A stretch of 64,000 nucleotides of DNA from Linanthus parryae (taxonomy: Eukaryota > Streptophyta > Magnoliopsida > Ericales > Polemoniaceae): the NCBI GenBank assembly GCA_023055425.1, contig JALGPY010000003.1, forward strand, positions 52,561,891 through 52,625,890, in the 5' to 3' direction. Both the position numbers and the translations under genes were made by a program. Of the stretch, positions 34,062 to 45,338 are shown piece after piece (the stretch's first letter is position 1; each line of letters opens with the position of its first letter). The notes below the pieces were generated by a model. It saw nothing but the letters and a program-made list of their open reading frames with translations, made no database searches and had not been told where the DNA came from.

Positions 34062-34100
34062 TCTTAGCTGCATAAACATTTGCTTACTCACACTTTCAAT

Positions 34101-34112
34101 TGGTATCAGAGC
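34101..34112 (+). promoter_or_regulatory. Primer binding site of the SIRE element (initiator Met tRNA)
   Basis: TGGTATCAGAGC, two bases after the 5' LTR; complementary to the initiator methionine tRNA 3' end. Confidence 0.95.
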
Positions 34113-34148
34113 TTGTATCACTGTATAAGATTTAACCATCTGGTGATC

Positions 34149-35903
34149 ATGAATACTGCAGGTGATGGTGGTTTTTCATAGGGAAGAGCTACTAACAGCC
34201 CTCCTTCTGTGGAGAAAATTTTCCTCACTGGAAAGCTCTCATGAAAATGTTCATTATTGATCAATATCTAGAGCTTTGGACCATTATCCAAAATGGACCA
34301 GATACTTTCTACACAGAGAAAGATGCGATCAGAACTCTCAAAACAGAAGACCCACTCTCCTCTTCTGAATTAGAGTAATTTTCTAAGAACTACGGGGCTA
34401 TTAACATTTTGTATTGTTCTCTGAGTAAGATGAATTCAACAGGATCTCTGGATGCACAACTGCTAAAGAAATTTGGTATAAACTTTTGGTTACCTTTGAA
34501 GGAACTAGTCAAGTCAAGCAAACCAAGATCAACATTTATCTCATACAATATGAGCTGTTCAAGATGAATATAGATGAGTCCATCGGAGACATGTTCAAGA
34601 GGTTCACTGATATTTTCAACAACCTTGACTCACTGCGAAAATATTTTTCCGATGAAGAAAAGGTGAGGAAGATTCTCAGAAGTCTTCGAAAGGCAAAATG
34701 GGAACCAAAAACCACAGCCATTGAAGAAGCTCAGAATCTCTCAACTTTACAACTTGATGACCTACATGAGAAGCTCTTGAAACATGAGATATCTATGAAT
34801 AAAGTTGATGGAGAACTTCCAGATGGTGCCAAGAAATTAGCTCTCAAAGAAAAAGAGAATGAGAGAATACAAAGCCTTGAAACTGAGGATGGTGATGGTG
34901 AAGATCCAATTGCCTTAATTTACAAAGCCTTGACAGGGATTCTAAAAATAAAGAAAACTTTGGAAACAAAGACTTCAACAAAGAAAGGCATATATCATCC
35001 AGCAGCAAGGACAACAAAGGTAAGCCTTCTTCAAAGAACAAGTCAAAACATATAAACTGCTTTGAGTGTGGTGATGCAGGACACTTGATAAGATATTGTC
35101 CACATAAAAAGAGCAAGATGTTTCAAAATAAAGATCATGAAAGAAGAAAGGAAGCCATGATAGCTTCATGGAGTGATTCAGATAGCTCTAGTGAATCTGA
35201 ATCTGAGGAAGAACATGCCAACCTATGCTTCATGGCCAAGCATGATGAAAGTTATGAAAAGAACATTGAGGTAATGGTAAATTGGTCTAATTTCAAAACC
35301 AAAAGAAGCTCTTTCAGAATATCTCAGAACAATACTTTTAAATGAGGAAGATTATCTGAAAGAGATCAGGCTTTTGAAAGAAAAAGTTCATGAGCAAGCA
35401 AAAAAAACTTACAACTTGTTTGCCTAAATCAGAATCTTGAAATCTCTCAGAAGAAAACTGAGAGTGATTTCAAGGCTTTGAAAACTTGTTTCAAAGGCTT
35501 GACAACACAAGTCAAGGAAGTAGTCACTGAGAACTCCTCAGTAAGTGACAGCCTTGTTAATCTAAGACATCAGGTTGATCAATTAGAGAAACAAAAGAGT
35601 ACTCTTACTGAGAAACTTCAAGAATCTGAATTGGTCAAAGTCAAGCTTGCTGGATCAAAACACAAGTTGAACTTGATTCTTGGAGGAAGATCAGAGTCTG
35701 TTCACAAAACTGGTATTGGATTCAATCCAAACTTTCCAAGAAGGAACAATACAAGATTTTTGAAATCTGGAAACAGAACTTCTCCTACAGGTCATTATTG
35801 CTGCAAAACTGCTCATGTTAAGATGACTTGTCCTTTTACAAGAAGAGACCCTCACATAATGACGAACACTTTCCCTTTTCAACTCAGAGGACAAGTTAAA
35901 TAG
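34149..35903 (+). pseudogene. gag of the SIRE-type element, broken
   Basis: The likely start ATG at 34149 meets TAG after ten codons. The longest section (34486-35055) has the gag core with SIGDMFKRFTDIFNNLDS and LRSLRKAKWEPKTTAIEEA. After a frame change, the zinc knuckle CFECGDAGHLIRYC is at about 35060-35101. A Ser/Glu-rich stretch follows, then a coiled-coil-like section (35478-35650: VNLRHQVDQLEKQKSTL) and a degraded second knuckle HYCCKTAHVKMTC. The long gag with a C-terminal coiled coil is typical of SIRE. Several TTCAAGGCTTTGAAA-like palindromes lie inside it (35468-35500). Confidence 0.85.
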
Positions 35904-36045
35904 ATTTGGGTTCCTAAATGGATTAGGCCACCTAACATGGTTGATCCTGAATATGAATCCAAATTCCACACTTGGTCTAACAGCTGGGTAAGGCAGTGAT
36001 TGGTGCTTGCAGGTTGTCACCAATGTCAAATAACAGAAGTGGTTC

Positions 36046-36291
36046 ATGGAAAGTGGTTGCTCAAGACATATGATAGGAAAGAGATCTCTTTTCTCAGAAT
36101 TGACGGCGCAATCAGAAGGTTCAATAACACTTGGTGACAAAGGCAAATGCAATATTCTTGGTATTGGAAAAGTTGGTACAAATTCCGAAAACTCTATTTC
36201 TGATTTATTTCTGGTTGAAGGTTTGAAATTTAACTTGCTTAGTGTATCTCAGGTTTGTGATAATGGTAACAAAGTTATTTTTGATAAATAG
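36046..36291 (+). pseudogene. Aspartic protease of the SIRE-type element
   Basis: The frame reads ESGCSRHMIGKRSLFSEL, then FLVEGLKFNLLSVSQVCDNG. The catalytic triplet, usually DSG, is ESG here (GAA at 36049), which should inactivate the enzyme. A TAG at 36289-36291 ends the frame before the integrase region. Confidence 0.8.
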
Positions 36292-36297
36292 AAGTGT

Positions 36298-37394
36298 GTG
36301 GTGCAAAATGAGAAATCAGGAGATTGCATCTTCACAGCCTCTAGACCAAAAAATGTTTATACCTTTCAGACTAACAAAGTTGCAGGTGAATGTTTGAAGT
36401 GTCTCAAGGACTTGAAAGAGGATTCAAAGCTTTGGCACATGAAAGTTGGTCATATCAGTTTGCAAACCTTGAACAAGTTGATTTCCAAAGACTTGGTAAA
36501 ATGATTACCATTCATCAAGTTCAAAGAAGATGAAATTTGCAAAGCCTGTGCTCAAGGAAAGCACACCAGAAGTTCCTTCAAGCCAAAGAAGTTTGTAAGT
36601 ACAACTAGACCTATTAAATTGCTTCATATGGATCTTTGTGGTCCTATGAGGACTCCTACTCCAAAACATAAAAGGTATATGCTAGTTGCTGTAGATGATT
36701 TTTCTATATATACTTGGGTTACGTTTCTCAAAGAAATATCTGAAGCACTCTCTGAATTTTCAACCTTTGCAAAGAACTTCAAAACTTGAAAAACCTACAT
36801 GTAGCTTCAATCAGAAGTGATCATGTTAGAGAATTTGATCAGTTAGAATTTTATTTATTCTGTGATAAGCATGGTATTTCTCACAAATTTTCTGCTCCAA
36901 TAACCCCTCAACAGAATGGTGTTGTTGAAAGAAAGAAAAGGACTCTTGAAGATATGTCAAGAACAATGCTTCTTGAGAACAAGTTGCCAAAGCATTATTG
37001 GGCAGAAGCTGTGAATACAACAAATTATATTTTGAACAGGTGCATGATCAGACCTATTCTGAAGAAGACCACCTATAAACTATTCAAAGGGAGGAAGCCA
37101 AATATTTCATACTTTAGACACTTTGGATGTACTTATTTTATCCACAACAATGGAAAAGACAATCTTGCTAAGTTTGATGCAAGAAGTGATGAAGGTATAT
37201 TTCTTGGTTACTCTCTGAATAGCAAAGCTTATAGAGTTTACAATAAAAGAACCAAATTGGTTGAAGAGAGCATTCATGTTATTTTTGATGAAAGCTATGA
37301 TGGTTCTTTGAGTGAAAGTTTTGCAGACTTGAATTTGAACAAGTATGAATCAGAGGAAGAGACTGAGACTTCACTAGGATTCGAAAAAGGCTAA
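36298..37394 (+). pseudogene. Integrase of the SIRE-type element, broken
   Basis: The zinc-binding region reads LWHMKVGHISLQTLN, then, after an in-frame TGA (36502-36504), ICKACAQGKH. Core motifs are HMDLCGP (first Asp), IRSDHVREFD (second Asp, after a frame change at about 36780) and NGVVERKKRTL (Glu). The C-terminal part reads FGCTYFIHNN and GIFLGYSLNSKAYRVYN. The Gly-Thr usual after RSDH is Val-Arg here. After 37394 the linker holds three palindromes of the CAAGGCCTTGAAA type (37410-37470). Confidence 0.85.
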
Positions 37395-37690
37395 GAAGAA
37401 AATAGAAGACATTTTCAAGACCTTGAAAAAGGTGCTCAAGGCCTTGAAAGTAATTCTCAAAGCCTTGAAAAGATGATCAGAAGTATTCAAGTGACAAAGT
37501 CACTACTTCAAGACCAGAGAAGATCTATGGAGAGTCTGAACCATGGTCTCCAAAAAAAAGATTTAAATATCTCTCATCCCATCTAGCTGATAATATCATA
37601 TCAGATCCAACCACTGGTACACAAACTAGATCACAGTTTAAGAATTTATGTGCTTTTAATGCCTTTATTTCTCTTGTATAACCAAAAACT

Positions 37691-39152
37691 GTGAAAGAAG
37701 CTTTACAAGAAGCAGAGTGGATCATTTCTATGCAAAGTGAACTCAATGAGTTTGAAAGGAATAAGGTTTGGAACCTGGTTCCTCCAACTACAAACCAGTC
37801 TGTCATTGGTACCAGATGGGTATTCAGAAATAAGTTGGATGAAAGTGGAAATGTGATCAGAAACAAAGCAAGGTTAGTTTCTCAAGGTTACAATCAAGAA
37901 GAAGGTATTGCTTATGAGGAAACTTTTGCTCCTGTCGTTAGAAGCAATTAGAATTTAGTTTGCTTTTGCATCTTACAAGAACATGAAACTGTTTCAAATG
38001 GATGTGAAGTGTGCTTTCTTGAATGGTTATTTACAAGAAGAAGTTTATGTTGCACAACCACCTGGTTTTGAAAATGATAAGTTTCTAGATCATGTTTACA
38101 ACCTTGACAAAGCTCTTTATGGTTTGAAACAAGCTCCAAGAGCTTGGTGTGAAAGATTATCAATATTCTTACTTGAAAATGATTTCGAAAGAGATTTAAT
38201 AGACAAGACTCTTTTCATTAAGACTCATGAGAAAGATTTACTTGTAGTTCAAATATATGTTGATGATATATTGTTTGGAGCTACTAATGATCAATTGTGC
38301 AGAGAATTCTCAAGTCTTATGAGCAGGGAATTTGAAATGTGCATGATGGGAGAGTCGAAATTCTTCCTAGGACTTCAAATACATCAATTGAAGAAGGGCA
38401 TCTTTCTAGATCAAAGCATGTACACAAGAGACATAATAAACAAATATAGCATGGCTCAATGTAAGGAAGCCAAGACTCCTATGAGATCTACACTATCCTT
38501 AGACAAGGATGAATCTGGTAAGAGTGTCAACGTAAAAGAGTAAAGAGGAATGATTGGATCATTACTCTATCTGACAGCAAGCAGACCAGATATTATGTTT
38601 AGTGTGTGTATGTGTGCAAGATTTCAAGCTGATCCAAAAGGATCACACTTGACTGCTGTGAAGAGAATATTCGGATATCTCAATGGTACCAAAGACTTAG
38701 GGCTTTGGTATCCAAGAAACTTTAACTTTTCTTTACATGGATTTTCAGATGCTGACTTTGCAGGTTACAAGGTTGATAGGAAAAGTAATTCAGGAACTTG
38801 TCAATTTATTGGATTATCCCTTATTCGTTGGCACTCCAACAAACAGAATTCAGTTGCTCTATCAAAAAAAGAAGCTGAATATATAGGTGCAGAAGCATGT
38901 TGCTCACAAGTGTTATGGATTTCTCAACAGCTAAGAGACCTTGGATTTGACTTCAAAGGCATAGCCATTAAATGTGACAACACTAGTGCAGTGTCAATTA
39001 CAAAGAATCCAGTGCAACACTCAATAACCAAGCACATTGATATCAGACACCACTTCATCAGAGATCATGCTGAGAAAGGTGATATTGTTCTTGAATTTGT
39101 TGCTACTAACATGAAAATTGCATATATCTTCACTAAACCATTAGCATATTAA
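37691..39152 (+). pseudogene. Reverse transcriptase and RNase H of the SIRE-type element
   Basis: RT reads VWNLVPPT and GTRWVFRNKLDE. A one-base frame change lies near 37945. Then come [29 protein letters not shown] and YVDD (38256-38267). A TAA at 38541-38543 interrupts the frame just before RGMIGSLLYLTASRPD. RNase H reads FSDADFAGYKVDRKS, EAEYIGAEA, KCDNTSAVS and RHHFIRDHAEKG. The final stop at 39150-39152 is early, since family-type ERFSALRLELGMLNK text continues after it. Few lesions, all simple. Confidence 0.88.
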
Positions 39153-39655
39153 AGGTTCTCAGCTCTACGATTGGAATTGGGAATGCTAAACAAAGATGCA
39201 TTGGTTTAGGGGGAGCATCAGGTAATCTTTATGTGTTTCAAAAGGTTTGAACGGAGTTTCAAAGCCTTGAAAATATGTTCAAAGCCTTGAGTTTTACTTG
39301 TTGCAGTGTTACAGTATTTCAAGTCCTTGAAAGCCTTTTCAAAGCCTTGAAAATAAGTCTGCTAACTAATAGTCAATAATCTTGGATCATTCTGTGTTGG
39401 GTGATATCTCTGTAGATATTTGCCTAATATAGCACCTACCTTTTTCAAAAATATGTTTTAGCTAAAAATAGTATTAGTATATTCTATTTTCCAACGGTAT
39501 AAAAGTTTTGAAATCTCTCTGATCATTGCAAATCTTTTGAGAATAAGAGAGATACTAGTTTACTTTTGAAACTCAAATTCTTTCAGTATTTATCTTCTTC
39601 TCTTCTCCTTCATTTTGTATCACTCCATCTCGCTCTATTATTCTCCCAAACCCTA

Positions 39656-41168
39656 ATGAGCATAAGGAGATTTTCAGATAGATTCAAATGGATGGAGGTT
39701 AGAAACCTGTCTCAGAGAAGAAAAGAAAAGCAGCAGTGGAAGAGGTTCAAGAAGTCAGTGGAGACTCTAGCTCCAGAACTCCTAGTGCAGAGGCAGTCCA
39801 AGATCTCCCTCCACCAAAGAAGAAGGTCAAGAAGGTTACAACCTCCTCCTCAGAAAAGCAAAAGAAGCAGAAAGTTGTTACAGAAAAGCAACCAGAAACA
39901 GAGCCTACCAGTTCAAAGAAGGTGAAGAAGAAAGCAACTCAGGCAGAAAAAGGGAAAGAAAAGGTGACAGAAGCACAACCAGAATGACAATTGGAGAACG
40001 CACTGCAGATCTATTCTCAAGCCTCAACAAAGAACACAGCACTAGATGAGATTTTGTTTGTCTAAAACATCTCTAAAGGTCAGTGGTTAGATGGTTTTGC
40101 TTCAAGATCTATTGGTTTCTGCGGTTTGGTTAATAAGCATGTGCTGGAACACATGAAACTTAAGTGCATCTCTTTGTTGAAGAAGAGTTCTTTGTGGTAT
40201 ATGCTGAATCCTAGAGAATTAGCCTACCCTAGTCTCACCAGACTCTTCTACCTGAACTTGACCCAAGTTAAGAGAACTGCAAACTTGGTGATCAAATCTA
40301 AATTTGCTAGGATAGTAATTGAATTAGATCACTCTGAGTTTGCCACTGTGTTAGGGTGTCCAAAGAGTTATGATACTAGCAACCATCCACCAAAGTCAGA
40401 AACCCTGAAGCTAGCCAAAGAAGAGTTCTTTCTTCCAAACATCTCAACCTCAGCCAAACAGTTAACACATCAGTGTTGAATGTTGAAGCCAAAGTTCTTC
40501 ATACTATACTGGTTAGATGTGCCTTTCCCATAGAGCACTCTAGAGAATTGGTGACTGAAAGAATGCTGCACATCATGTATCTGGTTATGCATGTATATGA
40601 GATTGATCTTCCAAAACTAGTGATTGAACACATGCTCTTTAGCCTTACGAGTAAGAGGATTCACCCTCTACCCTATGCCAACTTGCTCACTTTGTTCTTT
40701 GAACATTTTGAGATTCCAACTACTGGAGAGGAATCAGTCACATCTTGTTTAGGGATACTCAATGAGAAAACCTTTGAGAATATTGGAGTTGTGAAGACCA
40801 AAGAGAAAGTTTGGAAACTTCACTCAGACTTGACTGAAGAAGAACAAGTTACAAAGAAAGGAGACTCTGACAAGGATTTGCCTAGTGAGCATTCAGACCA
40901 GGAAGAAGTTACTCCAGTTTCAGACAAGGGAAAGTAGGTAGCAGATCAGGCATCACTGGGAGAAGATGATGCCAATAGCCCCGACTCAGATGAACTACTG
41001 ATCACCTTGAAGAAGAAAAAGAAATCTCCAAATTCTGCTACAAAGAACAAGACTGAAAAGGTAACCATTGCTAGTGAAGAGGAACAGGAAATGCAGGACA
41101 AGTCTGATGCAGAAGAGAGTGATAAAGAGGAAGGAGATCAAGCTGCAGATGAAGATTATACCCCTTAA
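39656..41168 (+). pseudogene. Post-pol ORF of the SIRE-type element ("env-like" position)
   Basis: An ATG frame (MSIRRFSDRF) changes frame at about 39690. It continues as a Lys-rich region (SEKKRKAAVEEVQ), then after 40010 a globular part: YPSLTRLFYLNLTQVKRTAN, IELDHSEFATVLGCPKSYD, then after a frame change LNVEAKVLHTILVRCAFPIE and RIHPLPYANLLTLFFEHFEI. An acidic tail ends AADEDYTP at 41168, after a TAG at 40935. The middle resembles the putative plant transposon protein domain found in many plant TE ORFs (recognised by eye). No signal peptide or membrane span is seen, so an envelope function is not supported. The short ORFs in copies A and B lack this middle domain. Confidence 0.65.
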
Positions 41169-41457
41169 TCTTGCCTACTCTTCCTTTTCCCATTCTTCAA
41201 AGTTTTTCTTTTAAGTTTTCAAAATTTTCCAGACACTTGACCATCATCTTTTATCTTTTTGATGAAAGTCAAAAAGGAGGATAAATTCTAGGTTTTTAGA
41301 TGTTTTATTGTTGGGTTTATTTTCTGAACTGTTTAAGTTTTTGCTGGTATCATGAATAAGTTGGATCGTTTTGGAAATATTGTGTTATAAAATATGAACT
41401 AATCTATTTCTTTTGTAGAGACTAAGGATGAAACAGAATTTTGTTTTGTCTTTCATC

Positions 41458-41468
41458 AAGGGGGAGAT
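41458..41468 (+). promoter_or_regulatory. Polypurine tract of the SIRE element
   Basis: AAGGGGGAGAT immediately precedes the 3' LTR; it primes plus-strand synthesis. Confidence 0.85.
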
Positions 41469-42763
41469 TGAAAGGTCAGGTTGTGCAAGACTTGAAATGA
41501 GCTATTTCAAGGTCTTGAACCCGCTTTCAAAGCCTTGAATGAGTTTCATATGCTTAGCTATTTTCAAGGCCTTGAAAGTGGATTCAAAGACTTGAAACCA
41601 CTTAACCTCTATACACACTCTCAGGGGGAGTTTTCTGCAAACTCCCTGAGTTGATTTACCTTCTCTCTTTCATATGCTTGATTTTTTGTTGTTAGATGAT
41701 GAAATAAAAATTTTTTAACATGTTTTTAATCATAATATATCATCTGTTTGACCATGATAATGCATGAAATTTTGTTTCTAAGTCTTGCAGGATTGTTTCC
41801 TAAACTGAATTGCTACAGATTTGGAAATACTTGGACACTTTGATCACGTGATCAATCAGACGTGTATGACACCTTCTCATGGTGTTTAAATGAAATATTA
41901 CAACAATATCTCTGAAGATTGTGATCATCCAACCGTTGGAGAAAATTTCAAAGTAGTCAAACTCTGTTGCCTACAAAATAGGAAGGTTGTTGCTGAAAAT
42001 CTGGGGAGATTTGCAGAGCTGTGTGAAGTTTAAATAGAGCTCTAATTCGAAGGAAAAATACACAACACTCAACGGGAAAAAACAGAGAAAGGATTCTGGA
42101 TTGACAAGCATCAGAGAAGTTCTTCATTCTTCCAATCCATTTACAGAAGTTCACTGCATTTTCACTGCAGTTTTTCTACTCTTAGTGTTCTTCTGTACTG
42201 AGCTGTATTGGTAGATCATTTTTTTATTTTCTCTACATCTATTCTCAAGGATTGTTCAAGGTGAACAATAGATAATTCTTATTTAATCAGTTAGCTAGAG
42301 CAGGTACTAGACACGTTAGGGAAAAACACAAGCTGTAACAGAGTAAGGGAACTCTTTGGGCTTGAGTTCTAGGGCTTAAATTTTGATTAATAAGAATTGA
42401 GTTGAAAATCCTGCAGAGATCTAATCCCTGAGGTAGAGACGTAGGTCCAAGTGGACTGAACTCTATAAATCACTTGTCTTCTGCATTTTCAGTTCATTCC
42501 TTTTCATAGCTTTTGCAGCACACAAAACCTGTTTATTTTTCAAGGGTTTGAACTTGTTTTCAAGGCCTTGAAAAAGGCATACTTGCTTCACTCTGTCCGC
42601 ATTCTTTTAAAAGGCTTGAACTATCTTTCAAGGCTTTGAACTTCATTGTTTTCACAAGTTTTCATCTTCCTAGCAAGTTTTTCAAAAAGTTGGCATACTC
42701 TATTAAATCCCCCCCCCTATAGAGTATCTTACCTGCATAAACATCTGCTTACTCACACTTTCA
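41469..42763 (+). repeat. 3' LTR of the SIRE-type element (1,295 bp)
   Basis: It starts TGAAAGGTCAGG and ends CACTTTCA. It matches the 5' LTR with scattered differences, and lacks the inverted 190-bp insertion. Perfect 16-bp palindromes TTTCAAGGCCTTGAAA occur at 41572-41587 and 42558-42573. Confidence 0.92.
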
Positions 42764-42781
42764 CTGGGAAGAAAGAGCAGA

Positions 42782-43027
42782 ATATCCTTAACCTTTTTAG
42801 TAGATGAATGTTCGAAATTAAATATTGAGGATACTACTCCTCAATTTACATTAGAGAATACTGACAAAGGAAAAGGAAAAAGGAAAAGGAAGCCCAACTC
42901 TTTGTTTAGACCAGAGGAGGGATATTATTTCCTATCGCCTGATAAAGAAACCTCTGAAGAAAAAGAACAGACAGAAGCTTATGTGCAGAAACAACATGTA
43001 TGGTACTACTATATTGCAACTCCATGA
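42782..43027 (+). pseudogene. Unidentified gene-end fragment, right copy
   Basis: An open frame of about 81 codons with no start in the window reads LVDECSKLNIEDTTPQ, then KGKGKRKRKPN, PEEGYYFLSPDKETSEEKEQ, VQKQHVWYYYIATP and a stop. The left copy has the same skeleton with substitutions and frame breaks. The basic cluster and acidic stretch are conserved in part. I do not recognise the protein; it looks like the C-terminal end of a host gene caught in the inverted duplication. Confidence 0.45.
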
Positions 43028-43735
43028 TTTACGCTATATGATAAACCTTATTTGATTAGTCGGAATGCATAAGAAGAATGAGTTCATAATATTTGGCTAA
43101 ATTAAGTAAGTTATCCAACTAATGACTCAATGAGGCTGCATAGCACTTTAATATTCTGTTGGTTCACTAATTTTCAATTTATGTTCCCCTCATTCACGTC
43201 ACATAATTTTCCTCTTAACAACAACGAAAGATTATGATACCAACTTGGCTTGAACCCCTTTCAGTTCTCATTATACTGGCCTTAATTTTATATGATGCTT
43301 ATTAAAATAAAAATTATATGCTGCTACGTTGCCAACTTAGGTATACAGACATTTTTTTGAAGAAATTATTGGTCGTGTGATACAAGTTCGGCGGCCATTG
43401 GATCACAAGTACGTACTGTTGTACCTTTCAGGTTACTTCTGAACTATCTTTGTTACCCTAGTTCTTGAATCTATTGATTGGTTGAGCTCATTTGGTCTAG
43501 TTTTTTGGTTTGATTAATACTGTCGTTTTTTCTTTTAATCGATAAGCTTTTAAACTATGAATTATTTCCTGCTTATAATATACCAACCATCAAACAAACT
43601 AATCAAACATTCAGTTTAAGTGAGACAAGGTACATAACATTATTTCTCAAAAAAAAAGGTACTTCACATTAGAACAGAACCAAACGACAAGAGAATGTAG
43701 TTTCCAGAGAATCCCCAAGTCCAAGAATCTTCTTA

Positions 43736-44078
43736 TACTACAGATGAGAAGGGGCTCTTCGTTTTTGGTGCAATGGCTGGAGTGTGTTCGACCTATTGGC
43801 TTTGGATTGCGGTAGGAACTAATTAATTTGGGCGGAGAAGGCTTTGTACTTAGGATGGATACTCAAATTTTTTGGAGGATAAACTAGTCAGGAGTTATTA
43901 ATGATAAATACGACATTTGTAGGACAAGCCCGTAGTTAGTCAAACCATAATACAACGGTAATTATTTGACCCGTCGTAATTCTTAAAAATACGAAGCTTT
44001 TCTGTAGCCGTCGTATTTTATGATAAAACGACGGTTAATATTATCTACCCGTCGTTTTAAGATACATTTTCTGCAGTG
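43736..44078. mobile_element. CACTA-type MITE (343 bp), TSD TTA
   Basis: The left end reads TACTACAGA, and the right end on the minus strand reads CACTGCAGA. Both are flanked by TTA (43733-43735 and 44079-44081), a 3-bp duplication as CACTA elements make. Inside are ACGACGG-type subterminal repeats (ACCCGTCGT and ACGACGGTTAA). The left inverted-repeat arm lacks it, which gives an empty site. Confidence 0.8.
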
Positions 44079-44319
44079 TTAACAAACACAAAATTACAAC
44101 TTCTTTTATTGGACTTCGCTCAGCATCATTTTCCTTTGCGATTATATATGTTCCTTCAGATATTGTGTCTCCTTACAGGAAGACTCATCCAATAGACATG
44201 TTGGGAAAAGATTGGTAAGCTATATGTCGCCTAACTACGCCAACATGAGGGCCTAGAACAGTCTCCTCGCTGAAAAGAAAACTGTAACATAGTATTCCCA
44301 AAACTCAAGCAAGTATAGA

Positions 44320-45214
44320 GCATAAAATCTATTCATGTGTATTATAGGCAAAGCTTTCTACTTCCTCAAATCTGAAATATATTGATAGCACATGTAGAAA
44401 GTTCCTCTGGAGAGAGCCTAGAGACGGTAACAAGCGGCAAAATATTAGCCGGGAGATTGTAACTAAACTTAAAGAGCTTGTGGTCGTTGGCCTGAGGAAA
44501 GCTAAAGCCCTTAACCTTGCTCTCCTTGCCAGTCAATTCTGGAGATTCGCCCCCAAGCCTAGTAACCTTTGGTACAGGATCCTCAAAGCTAGGTATAAAT
44601 AAGACTTCAGAGGAGGTTCCTATATTTGGAAAAGTATCCAAGCTAGAGCGATTTGTGCTAAAGAGGGCTTTGGTTGTGTTCTCAACAAAGGAAATTCTAG
44701 CTTCTGTCTAGCTTCAGATTTGACCAGTGTGGGACTAAGAAAATTAGAAGTCTTATTGAAGGCCACTTAACTCTTAATGATTCCCCTGTAACTGTAAAAT
44801 ATGTGTGGGTGGCTTTCTCTTGTGGTAACCCTCCCTGCTCTTTTCAGCTTCCACACTCCATCACCCAGTTCATATTGGAGACCCCTTTCAACAGCATGCA
44901 CTCTGCCTGATAAACCAAGTTGGACCTTGAAGAACAGTTGTGTCTTCCCTATTAGTTAGATTGATCTATGAATAGGACCCCCCTGCTATCGACTAGAAGT
45001 GGATTTGGAAGCTCCCTGTCCATCGAAAGTTTTGCTTTTTCTCCGGGATACTTTCACACAAGAAACTTCATATTAATGAAGCCCGCAGTTGTATCATGCC
45101 TAAGCAGAAAAGGCTCTGCCCTGTTAATGACCTTATATGTGAGTCCTTGCCCATTTATCCATAGACCGTCCCCTGCTTGGTGACCTGTAGAGGCTCCTTG
45201 ATCCAACTAGAAAC
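44320..45214 (+). pseudogene. L1-type LINE relic, first part
   Basis: It reads YIDSTCRKFLWREP, VVGLRKAKALNLALLASQFW and NLWYRILKARYK, followed by a stop, then GGSYIWKSIQARAICAK. A decayed zinc-finger region follows (DWIWKLPVHRKFCFF, about 44985). The text runs to the boundary with an antisense copia element at 45215 and resumes after it at about 48610. The endonuclease and RT catalytic core are missing. Confidence 0.75.
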
Positions 45215-45338
45215 TGTAAGTGGAGAAAAATTCCGTCCCTTTTCATTGCGTATTTACACCTTTAAATAGGTAATTACAACACTAATTACACAAATTAGTC
45301 CTCTACTAATTACATGACGGGTCCTACAACTATTACTC
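45215..45338 (-). repeat. 3' LTR of the short-LTR Ale element
   Basis: Forward-strand TGTAAGTGGAG to about ACAACTATTAC; it matches 48486-48609 with few differences. A purine run (minus-strand CCGCGGGGG) borders it on the inner side. Confidence 0.75.

Larger units (their letters stand above)
32615..34098 (+). repeat. 5' LTR of the SIRE-type element (1,484 bp)
   Basis: It starts TGAAAGGTCAGG and ends ACTTTCA two bases before the primer site. It is about 190 bp longer than the 3' LTR because of an inverted LTR piece inserted at about 33565-33753. It has a TATA box (33800-33805), several long palindromes (for example 32712-32727) and a C-tract hairpin near 34031-34061. Confidence 0.92.
32615..42763 (+). 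mobile_element. SIRE-type Ty1/copia retrotransposon (10.1 kb)
   Basis: Complete from 5' LTR (32615-34098) to 3' LTR (41469-42763). LTR ends are TGAAAG and CTTTCA. Flanks TTGGG (32610-32614) and CTGGG (42764-42768) are a 5-bp target duplication with one difference. Inside come the Met-tRNA primer site, gag, protease, integrase, RT, RNase H, an extra ORF after pol and a polypurine tract. This order with a post-pol ORF is typical of Sirevirus/Maximus elements. Every ORF has stops or frameshifts, so it is not autonomous now. It inserted between two inverted copies of a gene-end fragment. Confidence 0.92.
42780..44219 (+). repeat. Right arm of the inverted repeat (with a CACTA MITE inside)
   Basis: Reverse complement of 31339-32387. 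Homology is visible from the coding end (42782-43027) through the tail to GGTAAGC at about 44219. The only large difference is the MITE at 43736-44078. Confidence 0.85.

Noticed and set aside
41957..42154. 65-codon minus-strand frame also found at 33106-33303
   Set aside because: It is present in both LTRs of the SIRE element because the LTRs are identical by origin, so its duplication is not evidence of coding function.
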